Positions 1 to 6,762 of a stretch of DNA of 11,800 nt are shown here, piece after piece (the stretch's first letter is position 1; each line of letters starts with the position of its first letter). Source of the DNA: Promethearchaeota archaeon (GTDB taxonomy: Archaea; Asgardarchaeota; Lokiarchaeia; Sigynarchaeales; MK-D1); NCBI GenBank assembly GCA_016839865.1, contig JAEOTN010000245.1, positions 1 to 11,800 on the forward strand, written 5' to 3'. The notes beneath the pieces are model-generated. The model did not search any database. It saw nothing but the letters and a program-made list of their open reading frames with translations, and had not been told where the DNA came from. The translations under genes were made by a program, and so were the position numbers.

Positions 1-906
1 ATGAATAAGGTTCAAGAAATGAACGAAGTGTCTACAATAGAAAAAATGCTAATAAAGAAGAAACTGGAACAGTTTCTCGAAGAAGACATACGTTACGGTG
101 ATATCACTAGTAAAATTTTGAAAAATTCTGAAGTAGTTGCTCAAATTTTATACAAAAGCAATGGATTAGTGTGTGGAATTCAAGAAGCAAAATTATTATG
201 TGAAATGGGCGGTATTGAAGTTATAAATGCTGTATCTGATGGAGATGATATTAAAAAAGGAACTGAAATTATGCGTTTAAACGGAAATCTCCATGACATT
301 TTGATAATCGAACGTACTCTCCTAAATATCATGATGCGTATGAGTTCAATTGCATCAACTACATATGAGTATAGCAAACTTATTCAACAAACTAACCAGA
401 ATGTAAAAATCGCAGCAACTAGAAAAACTACACCGGGATTTCGGTTATTTGAAAAACGGGCAGTAATAATTGGTGGAAGGGGATTTTCAGACACCCATCG
501 ATGGAATCTTGATGACATGGTGTTAATTAAAGACACTCATCTACTCGCATCCCAACAATCTATTCCTGATCTGATTGCTTCCGCACGAAAAAATACGTCA
601 TTTTCAAAAAAGATTGAAATTGAAGTACAATCTCCAAAAGATGCTTTATCTGCAGCTCATTCTCATGTAGATATAATCATGTTTGACAACATGAGTCCCT
701 CGAAAATCAAATCCACTATTCAAAAAATCCGAAAAGAAGTTGAACCGCAGTATGTTCCCTTATTCGAAGCTTCTGGTAATATCACATTGGATTCTATTTC
801 TGAATACGCTAATACCGGTGTAAATATCGTCAGTACTAGTAAGATAACCTTTCACCCAAGTAAGATTATTGATATTTCACTTGAGATCGTGCAAAACTCA
901 GATTAG
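1..906 (+). CDS. nadC: Nicotinate-nucleotide pyrophosphorylase (carboxylating), NadC/QPRTase family
   Basis: This enzyme should convert quinolinate and PRPP to nicotinate mononucleotide, CO2 and pyrophosphate, the cytosolic step that commits quinolinate to NAD. The family pattern is visible throughout. The N-terminal open-faced sandwich carries LEEDIRYGDITS (26-37). The barrel holds ERTLLNIMMRMSSIAST (104-120), TRKTTPG (140-146), the basic pair H166-R167, LIKD (175-178, Lys177), E206 and E208, MFDN (227-230) and EASGN (256-260). Length (301 aa) is near the usual 270-300. Oddities are about three extra residues in the loop before H166-R167 (GGRGFSDTHR where GGG-x-x-HR is common), IKDTH for the usual IKDNH, and a C-terminal GVNIVSTSKITFHP where GVD-x-x-S-x-G-x-x-THS is usual. 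The ATG is the first base of the window, so an upstream start or operon partner cannot be judged; Met7 is an alternative start. The 3' end overlaps the convergent regulator gene by 9 bases. Confidence 0.9.
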   Translation: MNKVQEMNEVSTIEKMLIKKKLEQFLEEDIRYGDITSKILKNSEVVAQILYKSNGLVCGIQEAKLLCEMGGIEVINAVSDGDDIKKGTEIMRLNGNLHDILIIERTLLNIMMRMSSIASTTYEYSKLIQQTNQNVKIAATRKTTPGFRLFEKRAVIIGGRGFSDTHRWNLDDMVLIKDTHLLASQQSIPDLIASARKNTSFSKKIEIEVQSPKDALSAAHSHVDIIMFDNMSPSKIKSTIQKIRKEVEPQYVPLFEASGNITLDSISEYANTGVNIVSTSKITFHPSKIIDISLEIVQNSD

Positions 907-1281
907 CAGGGATTCAATGAGTGTATCCTTGATTTTATTAAAAGCTTGCATGAAATCATTGATCCGAGATAAAGCTCCTATAACTACATAGATTCTGAGG
1001 GTTTGATCATCTAGCATATATTCTGAAAATGATTTCACCACATCTTCAAATCGATGTTCAATCGATGCGAACATTTCTAATTTAGTTGCATCAGGTGTGT
1101 ATACAACTGGAATTATTGAACGCTTTATTTCTGAACTCGAATGTTGTTGTTTATGTCCGCTAATAAATTTTAATATTGCATCCCGTAATGCTTCGCTACG
1201 TGATAAATATCCGGATTCCTGGCGGATATCATCAAATTTCTGTAGAATATCATCTGATAATTGTAAAGATACCATTGGCAT
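898..1281 (-). CDS. NikR-like ribbon-helix-helix regulator lacking most nickel ligands
   Basis: Predicted DNA-binding transcription regulator of 127 aa with the two-domain NikR layout. Residues 3-40 form a ribbon-helix-helix unit (beta strand VSLQLSD, then two helices with GYLSRSEALRDAI). Residues 54-127 resemble the NikR ACT-like domain, ending in RIYVVIGALSRINDFM and a final beta strand. Compared from memory with E. coli NikR, the residue equivalent to His76 is present (H76, in IEHRF). The His87, His89 and Cys95 positions appear to be Ser86, Tyr88 and Thr94, so the square-planar nickel site is probably absent. The ligand, if any, is unknown, so no gene symbol is given. The ATG is preceded by GGAGTGAT at 1287-1294, 5 bases away; Met3 is an alternative start. 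The gene is divergent from the alpha/beta hydrolase gene across 55 bases, a natural site for autoregulation and control of that neighbour, although no clear operator was found. Confidence 0.8.
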   Translation of the reverse strand: MPMVSLQLSDDILQKFDDIRQESGYLSRSEALRDAILKFISGHKQQHSSSEIKRSIIPVVYTPDATKLEMFASIEHRFEDVVKSFSEYMLDDQTLRIYVVIGALSRINDFMQAFNKIKDTLIESLLI

Positions 1282-1308
1282 TTCAAATCACTCCATGAAC
1301 GATACAAT

Positions 1309-1316
1309 AATATAAA
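1309..1316. promoter_or_regulatory. TATA element between divergent regulator and hydrolase genes
   Basis: The 55-base gap holds one good archaeal TATA sequence. It reads AATATAAA on the plus strand and TTTATATT on the minus strand. Its centre is about 24 bases before the hydrolase ATG (1337), which has no Shine-Dalgarno sequence, so that mRNA is probably leaderless. On the other strand the centre is about 31 bases before the regulator ATG (1281). One element may serve both directions, or a second weaker one may exist that I cannot see. Confidence 0.5.
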
Positions 1317-1336
1317 CGAATCTCTCAAAAAAAATT

Positions 1337-1975
1337 ATGCAAGAAACTGAGTATATGGTGAGTGTGTCCAAAAAAGTAATCATTCAAGCTAGTTTCTATA
1401 CTTCAAAGGAGATAACAGATCTATCTTTAATATGTGTCATTACCCATCCATACTCCCTTTGGGGCGGATCTATGAATAATAACGTAGTCGTTGGAGTTCG
1501 CAATCAATTAGTTAAGAGTGGGTTACCATGTATTACTTTTAATTTTAGAGGAGTGGGAAAATCAACTGGTGCAATGGGGGATGGAACAAAAGAACAAAAT
1601 GATTTAATCGCTATTTGTGATTTTGCCCAAAAAACTCTTCAATACATGGAGATTTTTATTGTGGGATATTCATATGGAGGTCTTATAGCATTATCTACAG
1701 CTGAAAAACTTAGTAATATTCGGGGTATGAGCTTGATATCTTATCCGGTAGGATTTGTAAAACATTTAGCTCCTAGATTTTCGCTTGAATTTCCTATTCA
1801 TTTTATTCATGGAATGTCTGACGATATAATTCCTATTCAAAGAGTAGAAGAAATTCTTCCAAAATTTAAAACTAAGCCAACAATGGAATCAGTTCCAACA
1901 GATCATTTTTATAATGGAGAAGAAAAACGTATAGGAATTGCTATTAGGGATTATATCAATAAAATTAGAGATTAG
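1337..1975 (+). CDS. Alpha/beta hydrolase, COG2945-like
   Basis: Predicted cytosolic serine hydrolase of 212 aa; the substrate is unknown. The signature of the small COG2945-type hydrolases is HPYSLWGGSMNNN (37-49), which contributes the oxyanion region, followed by FNFRGVGKSTG (68-78). The nucleophile elbow is GYSYGG (110-115) with Ser112. The likely acid is Asp162 or Asp163 in HGMSDDIIP, and the likely base is His190 in TDHFYNG. All three catalytic positions are therefore present. There is no signal peptide or membrane segment. The upstream bases are A-rich with no ribosome binding site, and a TATA element ends 20 bases before the ATG, which supports a leaderless start at 1337; Met7 (1355) is the alternative. 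The gene is divergent from the NikR-like regulator and overlaps the convergent Roadblock gene by 11 bases. Esterase, lipase or dienelactone-hydrolase-like activity are all possible. Confidence 0.82.
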   Translation: MQETEYMVSVSKKVIIQASFYTSKEITDLSLICVITHPYSLWGGSMNNNVVVGVRNQLVKSGLPCITFNFRGVGKSTGAMGDGTKEQNDLIAICDFAQKTLQYMEIFIVGYSYGGLIALSTAEKLSNIRGMSLISYPVGFVKHLAPRFSLEFPIHFIHGMSDDIIPIQRVEEILPKFKTKPTMESVPTDHFYNGEEKRIGIAIRDYINKIRD

Positions 1976-2366
1976 ATAAGTCTTCTAAGACAGGGAGTGC
2001 ATTTTCCACAGCCCAATCAAAGAGTTTCTCATTATATTTATCTACTTCATCATTTTCTGGTTTATCAGTTAAACCAATCAATAGATACACTTTACCCGTG
2101 GAAGTCTTAATATTTTGGCACACTATACAAGCGTCTCCATATATAGTCTTGAAGTATTCTAAATCAGCTAAACCCATATCTTCCTTTGCTCGTTCGCATG
2201 CTTCTGAAAGCATAGCACCCATAGCAGAAACCATTTTCTCGTGGAAATTTGAGTCCGGAATTTTTTGTGAAGCAATCGGTAAACCATCTTTTAGCGCAAA
2301 TATACATACTTTGTATCCATTCTCATTTAGTTGCTTTAAAATTTCCATCAATCTTGACGTTGACAT
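1965..2366 (-). CDS. Roadblock/LC7 domain protein
   Basis: Single-domain Roadblock/LC7 protein of 133 aa. These small dimeric alpha/beta proteins act as scaffolds or regulators for small GTPases; bacterial MglB and eukaryotic Ragulator subunits are known relatives. Visible family features are the strand KVCIFALKDGLPIAS (19-33, with the characteristic DGLPIAS), the helix MVSAMGAMLSEACERAKEDMG (45-65, with the Ala/Met-rich face), and two further strands around YFKTIYGDACIV (71-82) and KVYLLIGLT (92-100). A C-terminal helix covers about 107-130. It is the last gene of a minus-strand run behind the phosphoesterase (78-base gap) and overlaps the hydrolase gene tail to tail. An AT-rich stretch around 2393-2410 contains TATA-like sequence, so it may also have its own promoter. 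Met7 is an alternative start. A GTPase partner is plausible but not shown here; a small GTPase lies 8.5 kb away. Confidence 0.8.
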   Translation of the reverse strand: MSTSRLMEILKQLNENGYKVCIFALKDGLPIASQKIPDSNFHEKMVSAMGAMLSEACERAKEDMGLADLEYFKTIYGDACIVCQNIKTSTGKVYLLIGLTDKPENDEVDKYNEKLFDWAVENALPVLEDLSNL

Positions 2367-2392
2367 TGTTTTAGTGTACCCCTAATTTCATC

Positions 2393-2410
2393 TTTAAATT
2401 TGTTATATTT
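2393..2410 (-). promoter_or_regulatory. Possible promoter for the Roadblock gene
   Basis: The 78-base gap upstream of the Roadblock gene is very AT-rich. On the minus strand it contains AAATATAAC followed by AAATTTAAAG. The second of these (ATTTAAAG, 2393-2400) is centred about 30 bases from the ATG at 2366, compatible with a very short leader. The call rests on composition and spacing only. Confidence 0.3.
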
Positions 2411-2444
2411 ATTTGTATTCAACTGTGTTATATTTCTTTCGTAA

Positions 2445-2963
2445 CTACATGAGAGTGACAATGTATGCAGAACTTAGTTCCTCAGTTAGATCGAGAATTA
2501 TTACCGTAGGCAAAGCGCGTCTTTGCACATTATATCTTTTATTTAGGGGGGGAGCTCGAGGTTGCATAGGGGAACCGGGATTCAAATGAAGAAATCCATG
2601 GTCTAATTCATAATATTCTTTGATGATAGGTGTATGCGTGTGTCCTGTTACAAGAACATCCAAATTTTCTTGCTTGATAAAAGAAAAAGATGGCATATCA
2701 TGAATTAGTCCAATATGTTTACCCAGAATTTCGACTTTACTAAATGTTGTAAATCGTTCATGGATTGTACTGTCGTCTACATTCCCAATGACTGCTTCAA
2801 CAGGTGCAATTTTCTCAAGATCGTCAATGAATGAGATAGTTGAAACATCTCCCGCATGTAAAATTAATTCTACATCTGTGAAAGCTTCTTCTAATCGTCG
2901 ATATAAGCCTGAATAATCCACATTTGGCTTTATATGAGTGTCTGAAATAATACCGATTTCCAT
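2445..2963 (-). CDS. YfcE/MJ0936-type metallophosphoesterase
   Basis: Small calcineurin-like phosphoesterase of 172 aa, expected to hydrolyse phosphodiesters in the cytosol with two metal ions; the substrate is not identifiable. The metal-binding motifs appear in family order: GIISDTH (4-10, Asp8 and His10), HAGD (36-39, Asp39), GNVDD (60-64, Asn61), LIHD (86-89, His88; the family more often has HG) and GHTHTP (107-112, His108 and His110). The structural motif LNPGSP (127-132) is also present. The start was set at the ATG at 2963 because MEIGIISDTH is the normal family N terminus and GAAGTGAT lies 4 bases upstream. A TTG at 2987 would add eight residues, consume that ribosome binding site and overlap the preceding gene. 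With the chosen start the gene lies 16 bases behind the CPBP protease gene, so the two are probably co-transcribed. Confidence 0.88.
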   Translation of the reverse strand: MEIGIISDTHIKPNVDYSGLYRRLEEAFTDVELILHAGDVSTISFIDDLEKIAPVEAVIGNVDDSTIHERFTTFSKVEILGKHIGLIHDMPSFSFIKQENLDVLVTGHTHTPIIKEYYELDHGFLHLNPGSPMQPRAPPLNKRYNVQRRALPTVIILDLTEELSSAYIVTLM

Positions 2964-2967
2964 TATA

Positions 2968-2975
2968 ATCACTTC
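2968..2975 (-). promoter_or_regulatory. Ribosome binding site that fixes the phosphoesterase start
   Basis: The minus strand reads GAAGTGAT, 4 bases before the ATG at 2963. It resembles the GGAGTGAT found before the NikR-like gene. It favours this ATG over the in-frame TTG at 2987. Confidence 0.5.
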
Positions 2976-2979
2976 AAAT

Positions 2980-4062
2980 CTATACAAAAAACATGCCTAT
3001 GGCCCAAAACACCAAACCAAAGATAATGTCGGCCACAATGACATTTCCTCTTGTTTTTTTATCAGGAAGCTCGGTTTTATAGGATTTAAATGTATTAAAA
3101 AATGCTTTTACTCCAGATTTTACTTCCTTAAAGAAAACGATTGCTAAAATAAGCGTAATTCCTAACAAAGGTAAGTAGATAATTTTTGCCAGATCCCAGA
3201 ACACTATGTTTTGTGTTGTATATAACCAAAGAACTGTCACAGAAATAACATTATTTAGAAAGTGAGCTATTATTATCGGCCAAATCATCCGTTTTTTAAT
3301 AATAAAAACTGATGAAACTGATCCTACATAAAACGCTCCTAAGGTCCAAATAATTGCGGGAAGGATATCGAGTAACACATTTGAGCTATAAAATATATAT
3401 GTAAAATGCGACATTGCGAAATAAATAGAAGTAATTACAACTGAAGAGCCTGGATTAAGATATTTCTCGGATCTCATTGTATGAAATCCACGGAAGAATT
3501 GCTCCTCTCTAATTCCGACCATAAAGTGCAATAAGGTCGCGTTTAGAATAAAAAGACCAAAATTTGTGAAGTTTATGTATTCACTACCACTACTTGCAGT
3601 TAATGATCTTTGAGAATATTCTAGCCCACCAGGAATAGAATAGGTGAGGAAATCAAGTGGAATATAAACTAAAAATAAAATTAACAATGCAAAAAGAAGT
3701 TGCACCCCAAATTTTTTAAATGTAAAAAATGATGTCGTTTCTTTTAAAGGGGGTTCAGCTTCCTTTAATGGCATTTTATTTTTATAAAATACCAACTGAA
3801 TAAACCCAAGTGCTATTACTACCGAAATTCCAAGAGATATCAAGTTTGCAAGAAAAACTATTAAGCCTTTATAATTGGAATCTGGAATAAAATCCTCGAG
3901 ATACGCAAATCCAACTTGATATATTAGAAAATTAAAGAGCATGGCCATAAATACTTCGAGGAATACGTAAAATCGTCGTGGTGCGATATGTGTGGAAAAG
4001 GATTTCTTCTCTATGTTGTATAATTCTTCATAATATGGATCGTCGCGGATTGGATCTGACAT
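2980..4062 (-). CDS. CPBP (CAAX/Rce1-like) intramembrane metalloprotease
   Basis: Polytopic membrane protein of 360 aa from the CPBP/ABI family, predicted to cleave substrates within or near the membrane using a buried metal or activated water. The three family motifs are complete: EEQFFRG (186-192, Glu186 and Glu187, Arg191), FAMSH (215-219, His219) and HFLNN (267-271, His267 and Asn271). A charged N-terminal tail (1-30) is followed by roughly eight or nine hydrophobic segments, with clear ones near 35-52, 66-92, 118-138, 205-225, 232-255, 260-280, 292-311 and 342-360. The last segment ends at the C terminus after a basic cytoplasmic-looking stretch (312-340). The start at 4062 has AAAGGTATC upstream as a weak ribosome binding site. 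The gene follows purM by 57 bases and precedes the phosphoesterase by 16. The substrate is unknown; in an archaeon it could be a prenylated or lipid-linked protein or a peptide. Confidence 0.85.
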   Translation of the reverse strand: MSDPIRDDPYYEELYNIEKKSFSTHIAPRRFYVFLEVFMAMLFNFLIYQVGFAYLEDFIPDSNYKGLIVFLANLISLGISVVIALGFIQLVFYKNKMPLKEAEPPLKETTSFFTFKKFGVQLLFALLILFLVYIPLDFLTYSIPGGLEYSQRSLTASSGSEYINFTNFGLFILNATLLHFMVGIREEQFFRGFHTMRSEKYLNPGSSVVITSIYFAMSHFTYIFYSSNVLLDILPAIIWTLGAFYVGSVSSVFIIKKRMIWPIIIAHFLNNVISVTVLWLYTTQNIVFWDLAKIIYLPLLGITLILAIVFFKEVKSGVKAFFNTFKSYKTELPDKKTRGNVIVADIIFGLVFWAIGMFFV

Positions 4063-4119
4063 TTGTGATACCTTTCAATTTACTGATTTAGTATGTTACA
4101 GACAATAATTCCTAAACAT

Positions 4120-5307
4120 TTATGCCGTTTTCTTTGTGAACCGAAATTCTCCTTTAGATGTCTTCAATAGCAAGCTGTTATGACCATTATTAGTGGAAGC
4201 AACATGGCCAATGACTTTTGCAGGGACATTAAATGATTGTGATATGTTAATGAGATCCTGCGATAATTTTTCTGGTACTATTATCTCCATTCGATGTCCC
4301 ATATTAAAAACTTGGTGCATTTCCTCCCATGATGTTCCAGACGATTTTTGAATCATTTGGAATACAGGGGGAATTTCAAACAAATTATCCTTAACATATT
4401 CTAAGTCATGTCCAAAATTAAGACATTTTGTTTGACCACCACCGGTATTATGATAAATTCCATGGATTTGTGAACGATATTTCTGCAAAATTTGGACTAA
4501 GAGTGGAGCATAGGTACGCGTAGGTGAAAGTAAAGCTTCTCCCACCGTAAGTTCAGTTCCAGATAAATTTTCTAATAAGGTGTGTTTCCCATGAAATACA
4601 AGACCTTCATCAATGCCCGGATCATAGCATTCAGGATATTTTGTATAATATTTATGGGTTAAAGTTCCATGTCTGGCCAGAGTAAGACCATTACTAGAAA
4701 TTCCGCTATTATATCCGGATTCATAGGAAGCTTGTCCAGAGCTTGCCAATCCTACAATGACATCTCCTTCTTGTACTTTATTCGCATCAATTACTTGTGA
4801 TCTCTTCATACGTGCAAATAAAGAAACTCCAACTTCCAAAGTACGGCATAAATCTCCTACATCTTCAGTTTCTCCGCCAGCTAATCTAATGGAAAATCCG
4901 AGTTCAGATAACCATTTACAGAATGAAATGTGATGCTGAATTAATACTGAAAGAGCTTGTCCAGAAATGAGTTTCTTATTCCTACTTATGGTATCTGAGA
5001 TAAGTACATTCCCAGGTACTCCTACACAGAGAACATCATCCACATTCATCACAATTGCATCTTGAACGATTCCTTTGAAGTAAGACAATTCCCCAGTCTC
5101 TTTATACATCATATAAGCTAAGTTTGCCTTGGTTCCTGCTGAGTCCGAATGGAATACAGAGCAGTAGTCCGGGTCTCCACTAATATCTGGGAGAATTTTG
5201 CAAAAGGCTCCTGGAAATACTCCTTCATCTTGACCTTTTAATGCTTTGTGAACGTCCTCTTTGGATGCTGATACTCCCAAATTCTCATATGTGTTAGATT
5301 TTTTCAT
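4120..5307 (-). CDS. purM: Phosphoribosylformylglycinamidine cyclo-ligase (AIR synthetase), Bacteroidetes-like type
   Basis: PurM closes the imidazole ring in de novo purine synthesis (FGAM + ATP to AIR). The PurM signatures are SDSAGTK (54-60), QDAIVMNVDD (82-91), AGGETEDVGD (143-152), GDVIVGLASSGQASYE (181-196) with SSNG (204-207), LLSPTRTYAP (259-268), NTGGGQTK (287-294) and FNMGHRME (334-341). At 395 aa it is longer than the usual 330-350 aa PurM. Its wording (GVSASKEDVH near the N terminus, TGELSYFKGIVQDAI, SGTSWEEMHQVFNMGHRM) matches the long form that I know from Bacteroidetes, not the typical archaeal or E. coli form, so transfer is suspected. The ATG has GGAG 8 bases upstream (5316-5319). 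It lies 21 bases behind purB, and the pair is clearly an operon. Base composition looks like that of its neighbours, so any transfer would be old. Confidence 0.88.
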   Translation of the reverse strand: MKKSNTYENLGVSASKEDVHKALKGQDEGVFPGAFCKILPDISGDPDYCSVFHSDSAGTKANLAYMMYKETGELSYFKGIVQDAIVMNVDDVLCVGVPGNVLISDTISRNKKLISGQALSVLIQHHISFCKWLSELGFSIRLAGGETEDVGDLCRTLEVGVSLFARMKRSQVIDANKVQEGDVIVGLASSGQASYESGYNSGISSNGLTLARHGTLTHKYYTKYPECYDPGIDEGLVFHGKHTLLENLSGTELTVGEALLSPTRTYAPLLVQILQKYRSQIHGIYHNTGGGQTKCLNFGHDLEYVKDNLFEIPPVFQMIQKSSGTSWEEMHQVFNMGHRMEIIVPEKLSQDLINISQSFNVPAKVIGHVASTNNGHNSLLLKTSKGEFRFTKKTA

Positions 5308-5328
5308 CTGGAATTCTCCACATTAGAA

Positions 5329-6678
5329 TTACAAATACTTGGATTTCATTGTAGATACCAAGCTTTCCACTTGTTCTACAGCTTTACCTATGTAGTTTTT
5401 AGGATTAAGCAAGTCATCTATTTCTTGAGCAGTGAATTTCGAATTGATTGTAGGCTGGGCATTAAATACCTCCCGAATTGATCTCTTCTCACTTCTTGCT
5501 TGAATAACAGCTTCACGTAGTAATTCATGGGCTTCTTGCCTTCCTACTCCTTTTCCAACAAGTTCTATCATGATTTTTTCGGATAAGATTGCCCCATCTG
5601 TAAGATTCAAATTTCTTGTGATATTCTCAAAATCTAATTCCAACCCGGAAAGAATTTTTCGGAGTTGGACAAGCATATAATCGAGTAATACGAAAGATTC
5701 AGGTAACATAACTCGTTCTGATCCACTATTTGATATATCCCGTTCATCTTCAAGCGATATGTTTTCTAAAGCAATATAGGTATTGGACTTAATAACTCTG
5801 CTCAACCCACACAAACGCTCTAATTTATGAGGATTTCGCTTTTGGGGCATAGTAGAACTACCTACTTGTTTTTTCTTGAAAGGTTCAAAAGTCTCAGCAA
5901 TTTCACTTCTCTGTAATGCACGGAGTTGTCGTGCGATTTTATCGATAGTTCCTGCAATCATTGCAAGAACGAGAATAACTTCGGCATAACGATCTCGTTG
6001 AACAACTTGATTTGCAATCAAAACAGGTTGGATACTAAGGAGTTCCATTACCTTTTGTTGGACTTGGATACCTTTGTCCCCAAAACTTGCCATTGTTCCA
6101 ACCGCCCCCGACATTTTCCCTACTGCAATCCTAGGTAAAACTTCATTTAATCGGTCTATGTGTCTTCCAAACTCTGCAGCCCATACTCCAAAGCGCATTC
6201 CATATGTTGTGGGTAAAGCATGTTGTCCATGGGTCCTTCCTACACAAACTAGTTCTTTATGTTCCATACTCAATTTTAAAAGGATTGATAAAAGCGATTT
6301 AACATTTTTCAAAATAATACTTGATGCTTGTTGAAGGATCATTGCATTTGCGGTATCTTCTGTATCATAGGATGTAGCGGATAAATGCACATATTTACCT
6401 GCATCTCCTTCACATACTTCGGATATCGCTCGCACCATAGCCATGAGATCATGGTCAATTTCTTTTTCGATTTCGTGAATTCTCTCAATCTTAACATATT
6501 TCAAAGTTGCTTTTTTTGTTATCTCTTCTGCAGCGGATTTAGGGATTGTGCCGAATTCTGCATGTGCTTGGGATAGTGCGGCTTCAACTTTCATCCAATT
6601 GGCAAATTTGTTCTCTTGTGAGAAGATTTTTTTCATTTCTTCTGTGAAATATCGATATTCGATAGGATGCAACACCAT
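5329..6678 (-). CDS. purB: Adenylosuccinate lyase
   Basis: PurB splits fumarate from SAICAR in purine synthesis and from adenylosuccinate in AMP formation; it is expected to be a cytosolic homotetramer. Numbered from the chosen start, the protein (449 aa, normal length) opens with HPIEYRYFTEEMKKIF. It carries SATSYDTEDTAN (100-111), the catalytic-histidine segment GRTHGQHALP (147-156, His150), and the fumarase/aspartase superfamily signature GSSTMPQKRNP (273-283) with the catalytic serine on the mobile loop. The start is uncertain among ATG 6678, ATG 6684 and GTG 6696. I chose 6678 because MVLHPIEYRY fits the archaeal N terminus. The TATA element at 6705-6712 would start transcription within a few bases of 6678-6684, giving a leaderless mRNA and excluding the GTG. 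It heads a minus-strand run with purM and is divergent from the DUF1922-tldD-tldE operon. Confidence 0.95.
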   Translation of the reverse strand: MVLHPIEYRYFTEEMKKIFSQENKFANWMKVEAALSQAHAEFGTIPKSAAEEITKKATLKYVKIERIHEIEKEIDHDLMAMVRAISEVCEGDAGKYVHLSATSYDTEDTANAMILQQASSIILKNVKSLLSILLKLSMEHKELVCVGRTHGQHALPTTYGMRFGVWAAEFGRHIDRLNEVLPRIAVGKMSGAVGTMASFGDKGIQVQQKVMELLSIQPVLIANQVVQRDRYAEVILVLAMIAGTIDKIARQLRALQRSEIAETFEPFKKKQVGSSTMPQKRNPHKLERLCGLSRVIKSNTYIALENISLEDERDISNSGSERVMLPESFVLLDYMLVQLRKILSGLELDFENITRNLNLTDGAILSEKIMIELVGKGVGRQEAHELLREAVIQARSEKRSIREVFNAQPTINSKFTAQEIDDLLNPKNYIGKAVEQVESLVSTMKSKYL

Positions 6679-6704
6679 ATACATGTAAACTAACACTTAA
6701 CACA

Positions 6705-6712
6705 AATTATAT
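6705..6712 (-). promoter_or_regulatory. TATA element for purB
   Basis: The minus strand reads ATATAATT. Its centre is about 24 bases from ATG 6684 and 30 from ATG 6678, and no Shine-Dalgarno sequence lies between. This fits an archaeal promoter producing a leaderless or nearly leaderless purB message. Confidence 0.55.
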
Positions 6713-6732
6713 CTTGCGTGCAGTGTTCAGTC

Positions 6733-6740
6733 TTATAAAG
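6733..6740 (+). promoter_or_regulatory. TATA element for the DUF1922-tldD-tldE operon
   Basis: TTATAAAG is centred 26-27 bases before the ATG at 6763, the usual distance from an archaeal TATA box to the transcription start. No ribosome binding site is seen upstream of that ATG. Transcription probably begins at or next to the start codon. Confidence 0.6.
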
Positions 6741-6762
6741 AAATCCTCATCAAAGATACTTA

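Noticed and set aside
898..1281. True nickel-responsive NikR
   Set aside because: Three of the four nickel ligand positions appear to be non-ligand residues and no nickel genes are adjacent, so only the fold is claimed.
1282..1299. TTCA-N10-TGAA inverted repeat as operator of the NikR-like protein
   Set aside because: The arms are only four bases and overlap the ribosome binding site; this is expected by chance in AT-rich DNA.
1097..1315. Open frame on the plus strand opposite the regulator gene
   Set aside because: It is the antisense shadow of a clear ribbon-helix-helix gene and has no family features.
2964..2987. Upstream TTG start adding eight residues to the phosphoesterase
   Set aside because: It would run over the GAAGTGAT ribosome binding site, overlap the preceding gene and add residues before the normal MEIGIISDTH start.
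5926..6576. Several plus-strand frames opposite purB
   Set aside because: They are cysteine- and proline-rich antisense shadows of a well-conserved enzyme gene, without ribosome binding sites.
6679..6696. GTG start at 6696 for purB
   Set aside because: The predicted transcription start from the TATA element lies downstream of it, and the family N terminus fits ATG 6678 (or 6684).
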